Of a stretch of DNA of 5,511 bases, positions 1 to 4,743 are shown piece by piece (the first letter of the stretch is position 1; every line of letters begins with the position of its first letter). The stretch comes from Fimbriimonas sp. (lineage in GTDB: Bacteria; Armatimonadota; Fimbriimonadia; Fimbriimonadales; Fimbriimonadaceae), in assembly GCA_030447945.1 (NCBI GenBank), contig JAUJNV010000139.1, positions 1 to 5,511 of the forward strand. Direction: 5' to 3'. Under the pieces are notes generated by a model. The model saw nothing but the letters and a program-made list of their open reading frames with translations. It was not told the DNA's origin and made no database searches. The position numbers and the translations under genes are program-made.

Positions 1-189
1 CGAGATCCTTGGGCGGCGCACACTCCGGCAACGACTGCCGGCCCGGCGGTGTTTTACTGGAAGCAACGGGTGACGTCCGTCTGGGCGAATGTCGACCCGG
101 GAAAGCAGTCCGTACTCGAGCCCGCGCAGAACACATAGCCGAGCGAGGGCGCGGCCCAATGTTCCCGTCGCGCCGGAGATGAAGCGGCG
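1..189 (-). pseudogene. Remnant of an RmlD-like (dTDP-4-dehydrorhamnose reductase / extended SDR) NAD(P)-binding protein, runs off the left edge
   Basis: Reading the minus strand from 189 down, one frame gives RRFISGATGTLGRALARLC, then LRGLEYGLLSR. This is a Rossmann start with the GxxGxxG nucleotide-binding motif, as in RmlD-type sugar-nucleotide reductases. From about 89 the similarity moves to another frame: FAQTDVTRCFQ, a stop (TAA at 54-56), then NTAGPAVVAGVCAAQGS, which fits the family's 'xxNxxGPxxLAxxCAxxG' helix. Family members normally have roughly 30 more residues between these blocks (the D-I-x-D-P and 'NxAAYxxVDxAE' region), so a deletion plus a frame change plus a nonsense codon are inferred. 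The first frame itself stays open from an ATG at 273 to the window edge, so a short peptide could still be translated, but it would not be a working enzyme. RmlD-like domains also occur fused behind glycosidase-like domains; nothing of that kind is visible upstream. The assignment to RmlD rather than another SDR is by recall. Confidence 0.6.
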
Positions 190-335
190 TGGCGACTCTG
201 CCCTCAAGGCAGGAGAACGCCTCGGCCACAAGCTACCGGCGCGGCTCGGGATCCGTCTCTCGTGACCGGTCATCCTCGTCTTGCGGGGCGATAGGAGCCC
301 GCAGATGGCCGGTCGGTACGCTCGTATAGCGGTCT

Positions 336-1916
336 CTAGGCGGTTGCCGCGCCGAGCAGATACTCGTGCACGAATGCCACGGCCATAGAGCCCTCGCCTA
401 CGGCGGAGGCGACGCGTTTCACCGATCCGGCTCGGACGTCTCCGGCAGCGAACACGCCGGGACAGGTCGTCTCGAGAAAGAGCGGGGCGCGGCGCAAGGG
501 CCAGAGGCTGTCTTCGGCGACGGCCGGGCCGGTCAGCACGAATCCCTTAGCATCGAGGCGCAGACGATCCGACGCCCATTGGGTCTGCGGGACCGCGCCT
601 GTGAACACGAACAGCGCCAATATCGGTAAACAGCTCGTGGTCATGGAAGCCACGCTTTGCACCTCGATCATCTCTATGGAGCGTTCGCCGTGCAAGGCCA
701 CGATCTGCGACTCCAGAACCACCTCGATGTTGTCGATGCCCGCGATGCGCCTCGAAAGGTAGCTGGACATGCTCTTTTCCAGGCTCTGTCCCCGCACGAT
801 CATCCACACTTTTTTCGCGAAGTTGGCGAGGTACACCGCGGCTTGGCCCGCCGAGTTGCCCGCGCCCACGACGGCGACGTCTCCGCCTCGGCAAAGCTGC
901 GCTTCGATGCCGGTGGCCGCGTAGTAGATGCCGCTCATTTCGAGCTGTTCGTAGCCCGGGACGTCCAACTTCCGGTACTGGGCACCCGTCGCGACGATCA
1001 CGGCCCGCGCATGGATCTCTCCGCCGCCATCGATCGTGAGCATGTGGTCGCCGTCGCCGCACTCCAGCGTCATCACATCGTTGGGCACGGAGATGATCGT
1101 GCCGAACTTTTCGGCCTGGACGAGCGCGCGATCCGCTAGGTCCTGGCCGGTGAGCCCGGTTGGGAACCCCAGGTAGTTCTCGATCTTCGAGCTGGTCCCG
1201 GCCTGCCCGCCGGGCGCGATGCGGTCCACGAGCAGCGTACGGAGGCCCTCAGACGCCCCGTAAACGGAAGCCGCGAGCCCCGCGGGACCGGCGCCGATGA
1301 CCACGAGGTCGTAAGCCGTGCTCTGGATCGTGCGCCGCACGCCGACGAGCTCCCCGAGCATCTCGAGCGAAGGGTTCTTGAGGATCGCCCCGGTGGTGAG
1401 CATGACGACGGGCGTGTCCCCTTCGCAGATCTCAAGCGTGTCCAGGAGCCGGTGTACCTCCTCGCTCCGCTCCAGATCGAGCCAGGTGAACGGCACGCGG
1501 TTCCGCGAGAAGAACTCGCGAATGGCATGCGTCTCCGCGGAGAACCGCGAGCCGATCAAGCGAATGCCCGTGAGCCCGCCTTCGACCAGAAGGACGCGCC
1601 GCATCATGAAGGCGCGCAGGATCATATCGCTGAGCTCGGGCCGCTCTCTCACGATGGTTCGGAGGCAGGCGGAGGAGAGCACGATTATTTCGCAGTCCCC
1701 CCGAGCTACCCCGGAGACGACGCTGGGGCGGCCGGAAAGCAGATCGACGTCGCCCGTGAACTCGCCCGGCTCGTGGACCGCTACCCGCTTCGACTCGCCT
1801 GAGGAGTCTTCCAGAATCTCCACGTGGCCGGACTTCACGATAAAGAAACAGAAGTCGCGGTCCCCGGTCTTCCAAAGATAGTCGCCCTCCGGGAAATGGC
1901 GGACCTCTGCGTGCAC
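336..1916 (-). CDS. Cyclic-nucleotide-binding-like / thioredoxin-reductase-like FAD-dependent oxidoreductase fusion
   Basis: The open frame encodes 526 residues from a GTG at 1916. Residues 1-105 form a cyclic-nucleotide-binding-like beta-roll (FPEGDYLWKTGDRDFCFF, then GEFTGDVDLLSGRPS). Residues about 115-195 resemble a thioredoxin/glutaredoxin fold with Ser where the redox Cys would be (GSRFSAET, 122-129). Residues 203-520 are a two-dinucleotide flavoprotein module: FAD GAGPAG at 208-213, GGQAGTSSKIENYLGFP at 236-252, NAD(P) GAGNSAGQAA at 351-360, and the FAD-closing GVFAAGDVRAGSVKRVASA near the C-terminus. This is the architecture of the stand-alone 'cNMP-binding + TrxR-like' family, predicted to be cytosolic and to move electrons from NAD(P)H to an unknown acceptor. 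The TrxR CxxC pair is absent (YYAATGIEAQLC, 331-342), so true thioredoxin reduction is unlikely by the usual chemistry. The phosphate-binding Arg of classical cAMP pockets also looks replaced. The GTG start has no clear ribosome site. The natural start is probably the ATG at 1981, now out of frame (see 1917-1981). Confidence 0.9.
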   Translation of the reverse strand: MHAEVRHFPEGDYLWKTGDRDFCFFIVKSGHVEILEDSSGESKRVAVHEPGEFTGDVDLLSGRPSVVSGVARGDCEIIVLSSACLRTIVRERPELSDMILRAFMMRRVLLVEGGLTGIRLIGSRFSAETHAIREFFSRNRVPFTWLDLERSEEVHRLLDTLEICEGDTPVVMLTTGAILKNPSLEMLGELVGVRRTIQSTAYDLVVIGAGPAGLAASVYGASEGLRTLLVDRIAPGGQAGTSSKIENYLGFPTGLTGQDLADRALVQAEKFGTIISVPNDVMTLECGDGDHMLTIDGGGEIHARAVIVATGAQYRKLDVPGYEQLEMSGIYYAATGIEAQLCRGGDVAVVGAGNSAGQAAVYLANFAKKVWMIVRGQSLEKSMSSYLSRRIAGIDNIEVVLESQIVALHGERSIEMIEVQSVASMTTSCLPILALFVFTGAVPQTQWASDRLRLDAKGFVLTGPAVAEDSLWPLRRAPLFLETTCPGVFAAGDVRAGSVKRVASAVGEGSMAVAFVHEYLLGAATA

Positions 1917-1981
1917 CTCGATCGCCGCGATCTGCTCGGGCTTCAGGCGGGGAACGCGATTTCAGTGCGTGAGTCAGCCAT
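1917..1981 (-). other. Out-of-frame natural N-terminus of the flavoprotein gene (frameshift at G run 1949-1952)
   Basis: From the ATG at 1981 the minus strand reads MADSRTEIAFPA and then stops. Adding one base to the C run (plus-strand GGGG, 1949-1952) gives MADSRTEIAFP-RLKPEQIAAIE, which runs straight into the main frame at 1916. That restored 22-residue leader has the 'FPxLxxEQI' look of this family's N-terminus. The next in-frame upstream codon of the present frame is a TGA, with no ATG after it. Either the base is missing through a sequencing/assembly error or the gene has lost its proper start and now depends on a weak GTG. Confidence 0.65.
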
Positions 1982-1991
1982 GCCATATCAT

Positions 1992-1998
1992 CCTCCCT
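1992..1998 (-). promoter_or_regulatory. Ribosome binding site pointing to the ATG at 1981
   Basis: The minus strand reads AGGGAGG here, 10 nt before the ATG at 1981 and 5 nt before an ATG at 1986 in a frame without homology. It is the only strong Shine-Dalgarno near the gene, and it supports initiation upstream of the frameshift rather than at the GTG at 1916. Confidence 0.5.
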
Positions 1999-2014
1999 AT
2001 TCTCGCGTCCCTTC

Positions 2015-2042
2015 GATCTAGGCCCACCGGAATCCCTGTCAG
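2015..2042 (-). promoter_or_regulatory. Possible sigma-70-like promoter for the flavoprotein gene
   Basis: On the minus strand CTGACA (2042-2037; 5 of 6 to TTGACA) is followed after 16 nt by TAGATC (2020-2015; only 3 of 6 to TATAAT). The position suits a short leader to the ribosome site at 1992-1998. The weak -10 and the unknown promoter preferences of this lineage keep this tentative. Confidence 0.2.
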
Positions 2043-2106
2043 TCCCCGGTTAAGTAAGGCCTCTTAAGGCTCTGTCCGCACCTTCATCGAAGGGACACGC
2101 CGCAGT

Positions 2107-2130
2107 TCGTGTAGCCGTCGCGCGTCGCGA
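2107..2130 (+). repeat. Left arm of a 24-bp inverted repeat
   Basis: This arm matches the reverse complement of 2221-2244 at 23 of 24 positions; the only difference is base 2120 against 2231. The arms flank 90 bp with no gene. Confidence 0.85.
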
Positions 2131-2220
2131 TGCCTGGGCTTTTTCTAAAGGCTCGCCACCTGCGGAGCATCCGGTGCCTACTACGCAGGACAGTGCGTGC
2201 CGGAGGTGGGACCGAACACG

Positions 2221-2244
2221 TCGCGACGCGGGACGGCTACACGA
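2221..2244 (-). repeat. Right arm of the 24-bp inverted repeat
   Basis: This is the partner of 2107-2130. The next base inward on each side (2131 and 2220) does not pair and outward pairing becomes patchy, so the conserved core is sharply bounded. Confidence 0.85.
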
Positions 2245-2282
2245 CCTGGGGGGCGTAACCTTCCGACGGAGAAGTGGACAGG

Positions 2283-2333
2283 GCCTTTGGGACCCTAAGT
2301 TTCGATGATCTCGAAACAAGCCCACCCAAAGGC
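2283..2333. repeat. Nested hairpins: 9-bp stem enclosing a perfect 7-bp stem-loop
   Basis: GCCTTTGGG at 2283-2291 is the exact reverse complement of 2325-2333. Inside it, GTTTCGA at 2299-2305 pairs perfectly with TCGAAAC at 2311-2317 over a 5-nt loop. No T run follows, so it is not a standard terminator. It could be part of a structured leader upstream of the CHRD gene, or a protein-binding palindrome. Its left arm overlaps the end of the larger rod (2284-2287), so the two folds would compete. Confidence 0.5.
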
Positions 2334-2380
2334 GTCCCCCGTGCGACAAAGTCCCTGTGCGCTCGCTCGGCCGAACCACC

Positions 2381-2392
2381 GCTTGCGCAAGC
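2381..2392. repeat. Perfect 12-bp palindrome in the intergenic region
   Basis: GCTTGCGCAAGC is fully self-complementary. It lies about 110 bp before the CHRD start and could be an operator, but nothing ties it to a known regulator. Apart from the repeats listed, the stretch 2334-2489 shows no recognisable gene or RNA. Confidence 0.3.
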
Positions 2393-2489
2393 TTCTGGGT
2401 CCCGGGTTATCGAGCGGCTCACCGTGCGCTGCGGCATAGGGTTGCGGTGCTGTCGCGTAAGTCGCAGAATGAAACGCGCGCAACGGCGC

Positions 2490-2494
2490 GGAGG
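2490..2494 (+). promoter_or_regulatory. Ribosome binding site deciding the TTG start of the CHRD lipoprotein
   Basis: GGAGG lies 6 nt before the TTG at 2501. The encoded peptide from that TTG begins directly with a lipoprotein signal sequence, which supports this start over earlier codons in the same frame. Confidence 0.55.
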
Positions 2495-2559
2495 CCGAAA
2501 TTGAACCCACGTTACACTCTCCTCTCGCTTCTCGTCTTGACGGTGCCGCTCATGGCCGG

Positions 2560-3000
2560 GTGCTCCGGCGACGGCGGCGGCGGCTTGCTGGGCCCCTCCA
2601 GATCGCCTTCGGTACGCTCCTCGGTCCCGGCCAGGAAGTAGGCCCGGTCGTGGACCCGGACCGCGGCGCGACCGGATCGGCCACCGTGACGGTTCCGTCC
2701 GGCTTGGCAAACCTTCGGGTCTCCATCCGGTCGCAGGGGCTGGCCAACGTGACCGCGGCGCACATCCATGTCGGGCGTCTCGGCGAGAACGGGCCCGTCG
2801 CCATGAGCCTGTTCGACGCACGAACCCAGACGTGGTCGGACGACTACAACATCACGGCAGACGCCTCTCGCCTGAACACGAACACCGTGCCGAACGTAAG
2901 GGCCCTGTTCCAGGCTATCCGCGAGAACCGGGCGTACATCAACGTCCACACCCAAGCCAACCCCGGCGGCGCGATCCGGGGCCAGCTCGGGAGAGCGTGA
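2560..3000 (+). CDS. Longest open segment of the broken gene: CHRD domain 1
   Basis: An open frame of 146 codons starts at a GTG (2560) that overlaps the lipobox codons of the other frame, so its first nine residues (MLRRRRRRL) are an artefact of reading the Gly-rich linker out of frame. Residues about 14-143 are a full CHRD domain: GPGQEV at 22-27, GSATVTVP at 39-46, TAAHIHVG at 65-72, and AYINVHTQANPGGAIRGQL at 125-143. A gene finder would probably call this as a gene. Translated alone it would lack the export signal, so I regard it as part of the larger lipoprotein gene rather than an independent cytosolic protein. Confidence 0.55.
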   Translation: MLRRRRRRLAGPLQIAFGTLLGPGQEVGPVVDPDRGATGSATVTVPSGLANLRVSIRSQGLANVTAAHIHVGRLGENGPVAMSLFDARTQTWSDDYNITADASRLNTNTVPNVRALFQAIRENRAYINVHTQANPGGAIRGQLGRA

Positions 3001-3388
3001 CGCTCCGAGCCGAGCTGAGCGGAGGCCAAGAGGTGCCGCCGAACGGCTCCGCCGGTAGCGGAACCGCCGTCATCCGGCTCAACCGAGAGATGACGGCGTT
3101 TACCCTCGATTTGGACGCGCTCTCTCACCGGGGTTGCGGCCGCCCACATCCACGTCGCCGGTCGCGGCACGAACGGCCCCATCATCTTCCCGCTGTTCGC
3201 GGGCGGAGGGTGGCCGGGCCGTCTGACAGTGACGATGGATCCGTCGAAGCTGACCCGGCTGGCCGGTGCCCGATTTCGCCGGAGCCGTCCGCGCGATGCT
3301 AGGTCGCGGGACCTATGTCAACGTCCACAGCCAGACCGTCCCGTCCGGCGAGATCCGAGGACAAGTCGAGCCGCCGACGGAGGGATGA
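2997..3388 (+). pseudogene. CHRD domain 2 of the broken lipoprotein, spread over three frames
   Basis: Three collinear pieces make one CHRD domain: VTLRAELSGGQEVPPNGSAG and on to LDLDALS (2997-3125), then TGVAAAHIHVAGRGTNGP to KLTRLAG (3127-3267), then VPDFAGAVRAMLGRGTYVNV and HSQTVPSGEIRGQV to the stop at 3386-3388. Every family landmark is kept (GGQEVPP, AHIHV, VNVH, GEIRGQ), so the damage is recent or technical. The joints fall at a CT dinucleotide repeat and at a GGCCGG stretch. Confidence 0.65.
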
Positions 3389-3413
3389 GACGCGTCAGGC
3401 TCGCCTAAAGCCA

Positions 3414-3453
3414 CCGTGCCCGTCCGCTAAGGGGACCGTCGGGACGAGCACGG
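3414..3453 (+). terminator. Hairpin after the CHRD gene, terminator-like but without a T run
   Basis: Positions 3414-3425 pair with 3442-3453 at 11 of 12 positions (GC-rich, one C-A mismatch) around a 16-nt loop, 25 nt after the CHRD stop. No T tract follows, so intrinsic termination is uncertain; it may instead protect the 3' end. The stretch 3454-3660 before the LacI promoter shows no convincing gene. Confidence 0.35.
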
Positions 3454-3660
3454 TTGAAGGAGAAGACCGGTAGCCGGCACAGGGTTCCAACCTCCGACCC
3501 TTGCATTTTCCTTCAGGAGCCCGGCAAGGCTGAGGTCCGAAGAGGCGACTTCTCCCGGACCCGCCATCAGCGCGGTCACGCTCGCTTGTCGCGCAAAAGA
3601 CGCGCAGAGCCTCTCCCGATTGACGCCTGCAAAGATTCCTTTTCGAAACGGAGAAAACTG

Positions 3661-3669
3661 TGGTATTGT
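3661..3669 (+). promoter_or_regulatory. Possible extended -10 element of the LacI-family gene
   Basis: TGG followed by TATTGT (3664-3669; 4 of 6 to TATAAT) resembles an extended -10 element. No good -35 lies 17 nt upstream. A TTGACG at 3620-3625 is attractive but too far away to pair with it. The expected transcription start would fall inside the palindrome at 3671-3684. Confidence 0.25.
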
Positions 3670-3670
3670 A

Positions 3671-3684
3671 GTTTAACGATAAAC
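3671..3684 (+). promoter_or_regulatory. LacI-type operator-like palindrome, probable autoregulatory site
   Basis: GTTTAACGATAAAC is a 14-bp imperfect palindrome (outer five bases of each half perfectly complementary) with a central CG, the usual centre of LacI/GalR-family operators. It lies directly before the ATG at 3685 and just after the putative -10, where a bound repressor would block transcription of its own gene. The repressor-operator match is inferred from position and symmetry only. Confidence 0.5.
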
Positions 3685-4692
3685 ATGGATGAGGGCACTG
3701 TGCTTGCTCGCTCGGCCACGATGCGGGAGGTGGCCGAAAAGGCGCGAGTCAGCGTAATGACCGTGTCGCTGGCGCTCCGCGACGGCAGCGGCGCGGATCG
3801 CATGTCGGCCGAAACGCGGAGGAGGGTGCTGGAAGCCGCCAAAGAGCTGGGATACACCCACAATGCGCGGGCCCGTGCTCTCCGCCTCGGCCGCACCAAC
3901 ATCCTCGGCCTCTATGCCGGCCACGGATACATCAACGTCCGGCTGCCGTTTTTCAGCGAGGTAGTGAGCGGTCTTCAGGAGGGGTGCGAGCAGGTGCGGC
4001 GCGATCTGCTTCTCCACGGAACGTTTCACGGAGAATCCGGGCTGGACGTGTTGAAGGAGTTGGCCGACGGGCGGATCGACGGGCTGATCGTCACCGTTCC
4101 CCGGCAGTCGTCTCTCGCCCGGCACCTGGCCGATGTGAGGTTTGCGGTGGTGGCTATCGCCGACGCGCTTCCCGGAATTCCATCGGTCGTCGTCGACGAT
4201 GCCGACGGTTCCCGGCAGCTTGCCGAGCATCTGTCGTCCCGCGGCCATCGCAAGGTCGTCTACGTCACGACCCCCGATAGCACCATCTCGTCGGCCGAGC
4301 GGCGGCTGGCGGCCTTTGTGGCGCACGCGGAAGACGTAGGCATCGAGACGGCAGTCGAACGGTTGCACACCGAAGAGTCCGAGGGGCAATTCGTCAATTC
4401 CGTCGTTGCTTCCGGCGCGACGGCGGTCGTCTGCTGGAACGACGTCGCCGCCTACGGCTTGCTCGCTTCCTGCGCGGCCGCCGGAATCCGGGTGCCGGAG
4501 GACCTGGCCGTCACCGGTTTCGACGGCGTCAGCTCACTCTACGGGTCGCCGCCCGCCCTGACGACAGTGGAGGCTCCTTGGGCCGAAGTCGCCCGAACCG
4601 CGGTCCTCCACCTCGACGCACGGCTCAAGGGCCGATCCGTACCGCTGGAAACCGTTTTGCCGGTCGGGCTCGTTCAGGGAACGACCACCTAG
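3685..4692 (+). CDS. LacI/GalR-family transcriptional repressor
   Basis: The product is 335 residues from the ATG at 3685, the normal length for the family. Residues 12-35 form the N-terminal helix-turn-helix (TMREVAEKARVSVMTVSLAL), followed by the third helix (ETRRRVLEAAKELGY) and the hinge (HNARARALRLGRTN, 59-72). Residues 73-335 are the periplasmic-binding-protein-like effector domain with the usual landmarks: IDGLIVTVPR at 131-140, VDDADGSRQLAEHL at 170-183, GHRKVVYV at 187-194, CWNDVAAYGLL at 250-260, and VPEDLAVTGFDGV at 270-282. It binds DNA as a dimer and most likely senses a sugar or related ligand; which one cannot be told. The frame is open back to 3454, but that extension is unlike any LacI protein. 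A GTG at 3700 with GAGGG 4 nt upstream is a good alternative start, giving MLARSATMREV and leaving the operator wholly in the leader. No frame damage is seen. A pseudopilin gene follows after 51 bp on the same strand. Confidence 0.93.
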   Translation: MDEGTVLARSATMREVAEKARVSVMTVSLALRDGSGADRMSAETRRRVLEAAKELGYTHNARARALRLGRTNILGLYAGHGYINVRLPFFSEVVSGLQEGCEQVRRDLLLHGTFHGESGLDVLKELADGRIDGLIVTVPRQSSLARHLADVRFAVVAIADALPGIPSVVVDDADGSRQLAEHLSSRGHRKVVYVTTPDSTISSAERRLAAFVAHAEDVGIETAVERLHTEESEGQFVNSVVASGATAVVCWNDVAAYGLLASCAAAGIRVPEDLAVTGFDGVSSLYGSPPALTTVEAPWAEVARTAVLHLDARLKGRSVPLETVLPVGLVQGTTT

Positions 4693-4702
4693 CCCCCCCC
4701 CC
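4693..4702 (+). repeat. Ten-base poly-C tract between the LacI gene and the pseudopilin gene
   Basis: Ten consecutive C residues begin immediately after the LacI TAG. They are followed by a T5 run and TATATT (4709-4714; 5 of 6 to a -10 element). No good -35 is visible at the expected distance (4686-4691). If a promoter is here, tract length would change its spacing. Such tracts are also error-prone in sequencing. Confidence 0.6.
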
Positions 4703-4743
4703 GATTTTTATATTCGCAACGAAGCAATAAGGAGATCCATATC

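Larger units (their letters stand above)
2066..2287. other. Rod-like imperfect long inverted-repeat element, possible structured RNA or small palindromic mobile element
   Basis: The two flanks can pair along most of their length: 2066-2077 with 2276-2287 (11 of 12), 2089-2093 with 2259-2263, 2097-2101 with 2252-2256, 2103-2105 with 2246-2248, then the near-perfect 2107-2130 with 2221-2244. Beyond an asymmetric internal bubble (2131-2155 and 2210-2220) a further stem forms, 2156-2165 with 2200-2209 (9 of 10). The shape is a long stem, a central bubble and a terminal stem. The overall architecture recalls rod RNAs such as 6S, but I see no sequence motif that identifies one. No RNase P, tmRNA or SRP signature is visible. 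Alternatives are a MITE/REP-type repeat or an invertible segment. It lies between the divergent flavoprotein and CHRD genes. Confidence 0.5.
2501..3388 (+). pseudogene. Two-CHRD-domain lipoprotein gene, broken by four frame changes
   Basis: The reconstructed product is an exported lipoprotein. From TTG 2501 come a basic start, a hydrophobic stretch and a lipobox LMAGC (Cys at residue 21, codon 2561-2563), then a Gly-rich linker. The frame must then drop back one base near the C run 2593-2596 to enter CHRD domain 1 (about 2596-2990). It drops back again near the G run 2988-2990, bypassing the TGA at 2998-3000, to enter CHRD domain 2. It moves forward at the CT repeat 3120-3126 and forward again near 3262-3267, ending at TGA 3386-3388. 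The shifts are -1, -1, +1, +1, so the total of 888 bases is again a multiple of three. CHRD domains (first seen in chordin) occur in bacterial secreted proteins of unknown function, recognised by GxQEVPP, AHIHVG and INVHxxxxPxGxIRGQ. As written, no single frame makes the full protein; sequencing error is a serious alternative to true decay. Confidence 0.75.

Noticed and set aside
547..1062. Open frame of 171 codons on the minus strand inside the flavoprotein
   Set aside because: It is a shifted reading of the same strand, strongly Arg-rich and without domains; the overlapping frame carries all flavoprotein motifs.
1318..1881. Open frame of 187 codons on the plus strand opposite the flavoprotein
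   Set aside because: It is a Ser/Arg-rich mirror of the real gene with no family resemblance.
2066..2287. Integron attC site, RNase P RNA, tmRNA or SRP RNA
   Set aside because: The attC core boxes (RYYYAAC/GTTRRRY in the right places) and the conserved motifs of those RNAs could not be found.
2050..2379. Open frame of 109 codons on the minus strand across the inverted-repeat region
   Set aside because: Its composition follows the palindromic DNA, and no motif, signal or ribosome site supports it. The overlapping frame 2237-2821 was rejected for the same reason and also runs antisense to the CHRD signal peptide.
3620..3625. TTGACG as a -35 element for the LacI gene
   Set aside because: No -10-like hexamer lies 16-18 nt downstream; the candidate TATTGT is 38 nt away.
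3454..3684. N-terminal extension of the LacI protein from a TTG at 3454
   Set aside because: The 77 extra residues are basic and low in similarity, and they would cover the promoter and operator-like palindrome; the protein from 3685 already has the normal family length.
3673..4389. Open frame of 238 codons on the minus strand opposite the LacI gene
   Set aside because: It is antisense to an unmistakable LacI-family protein and its sequence resembles no domain.
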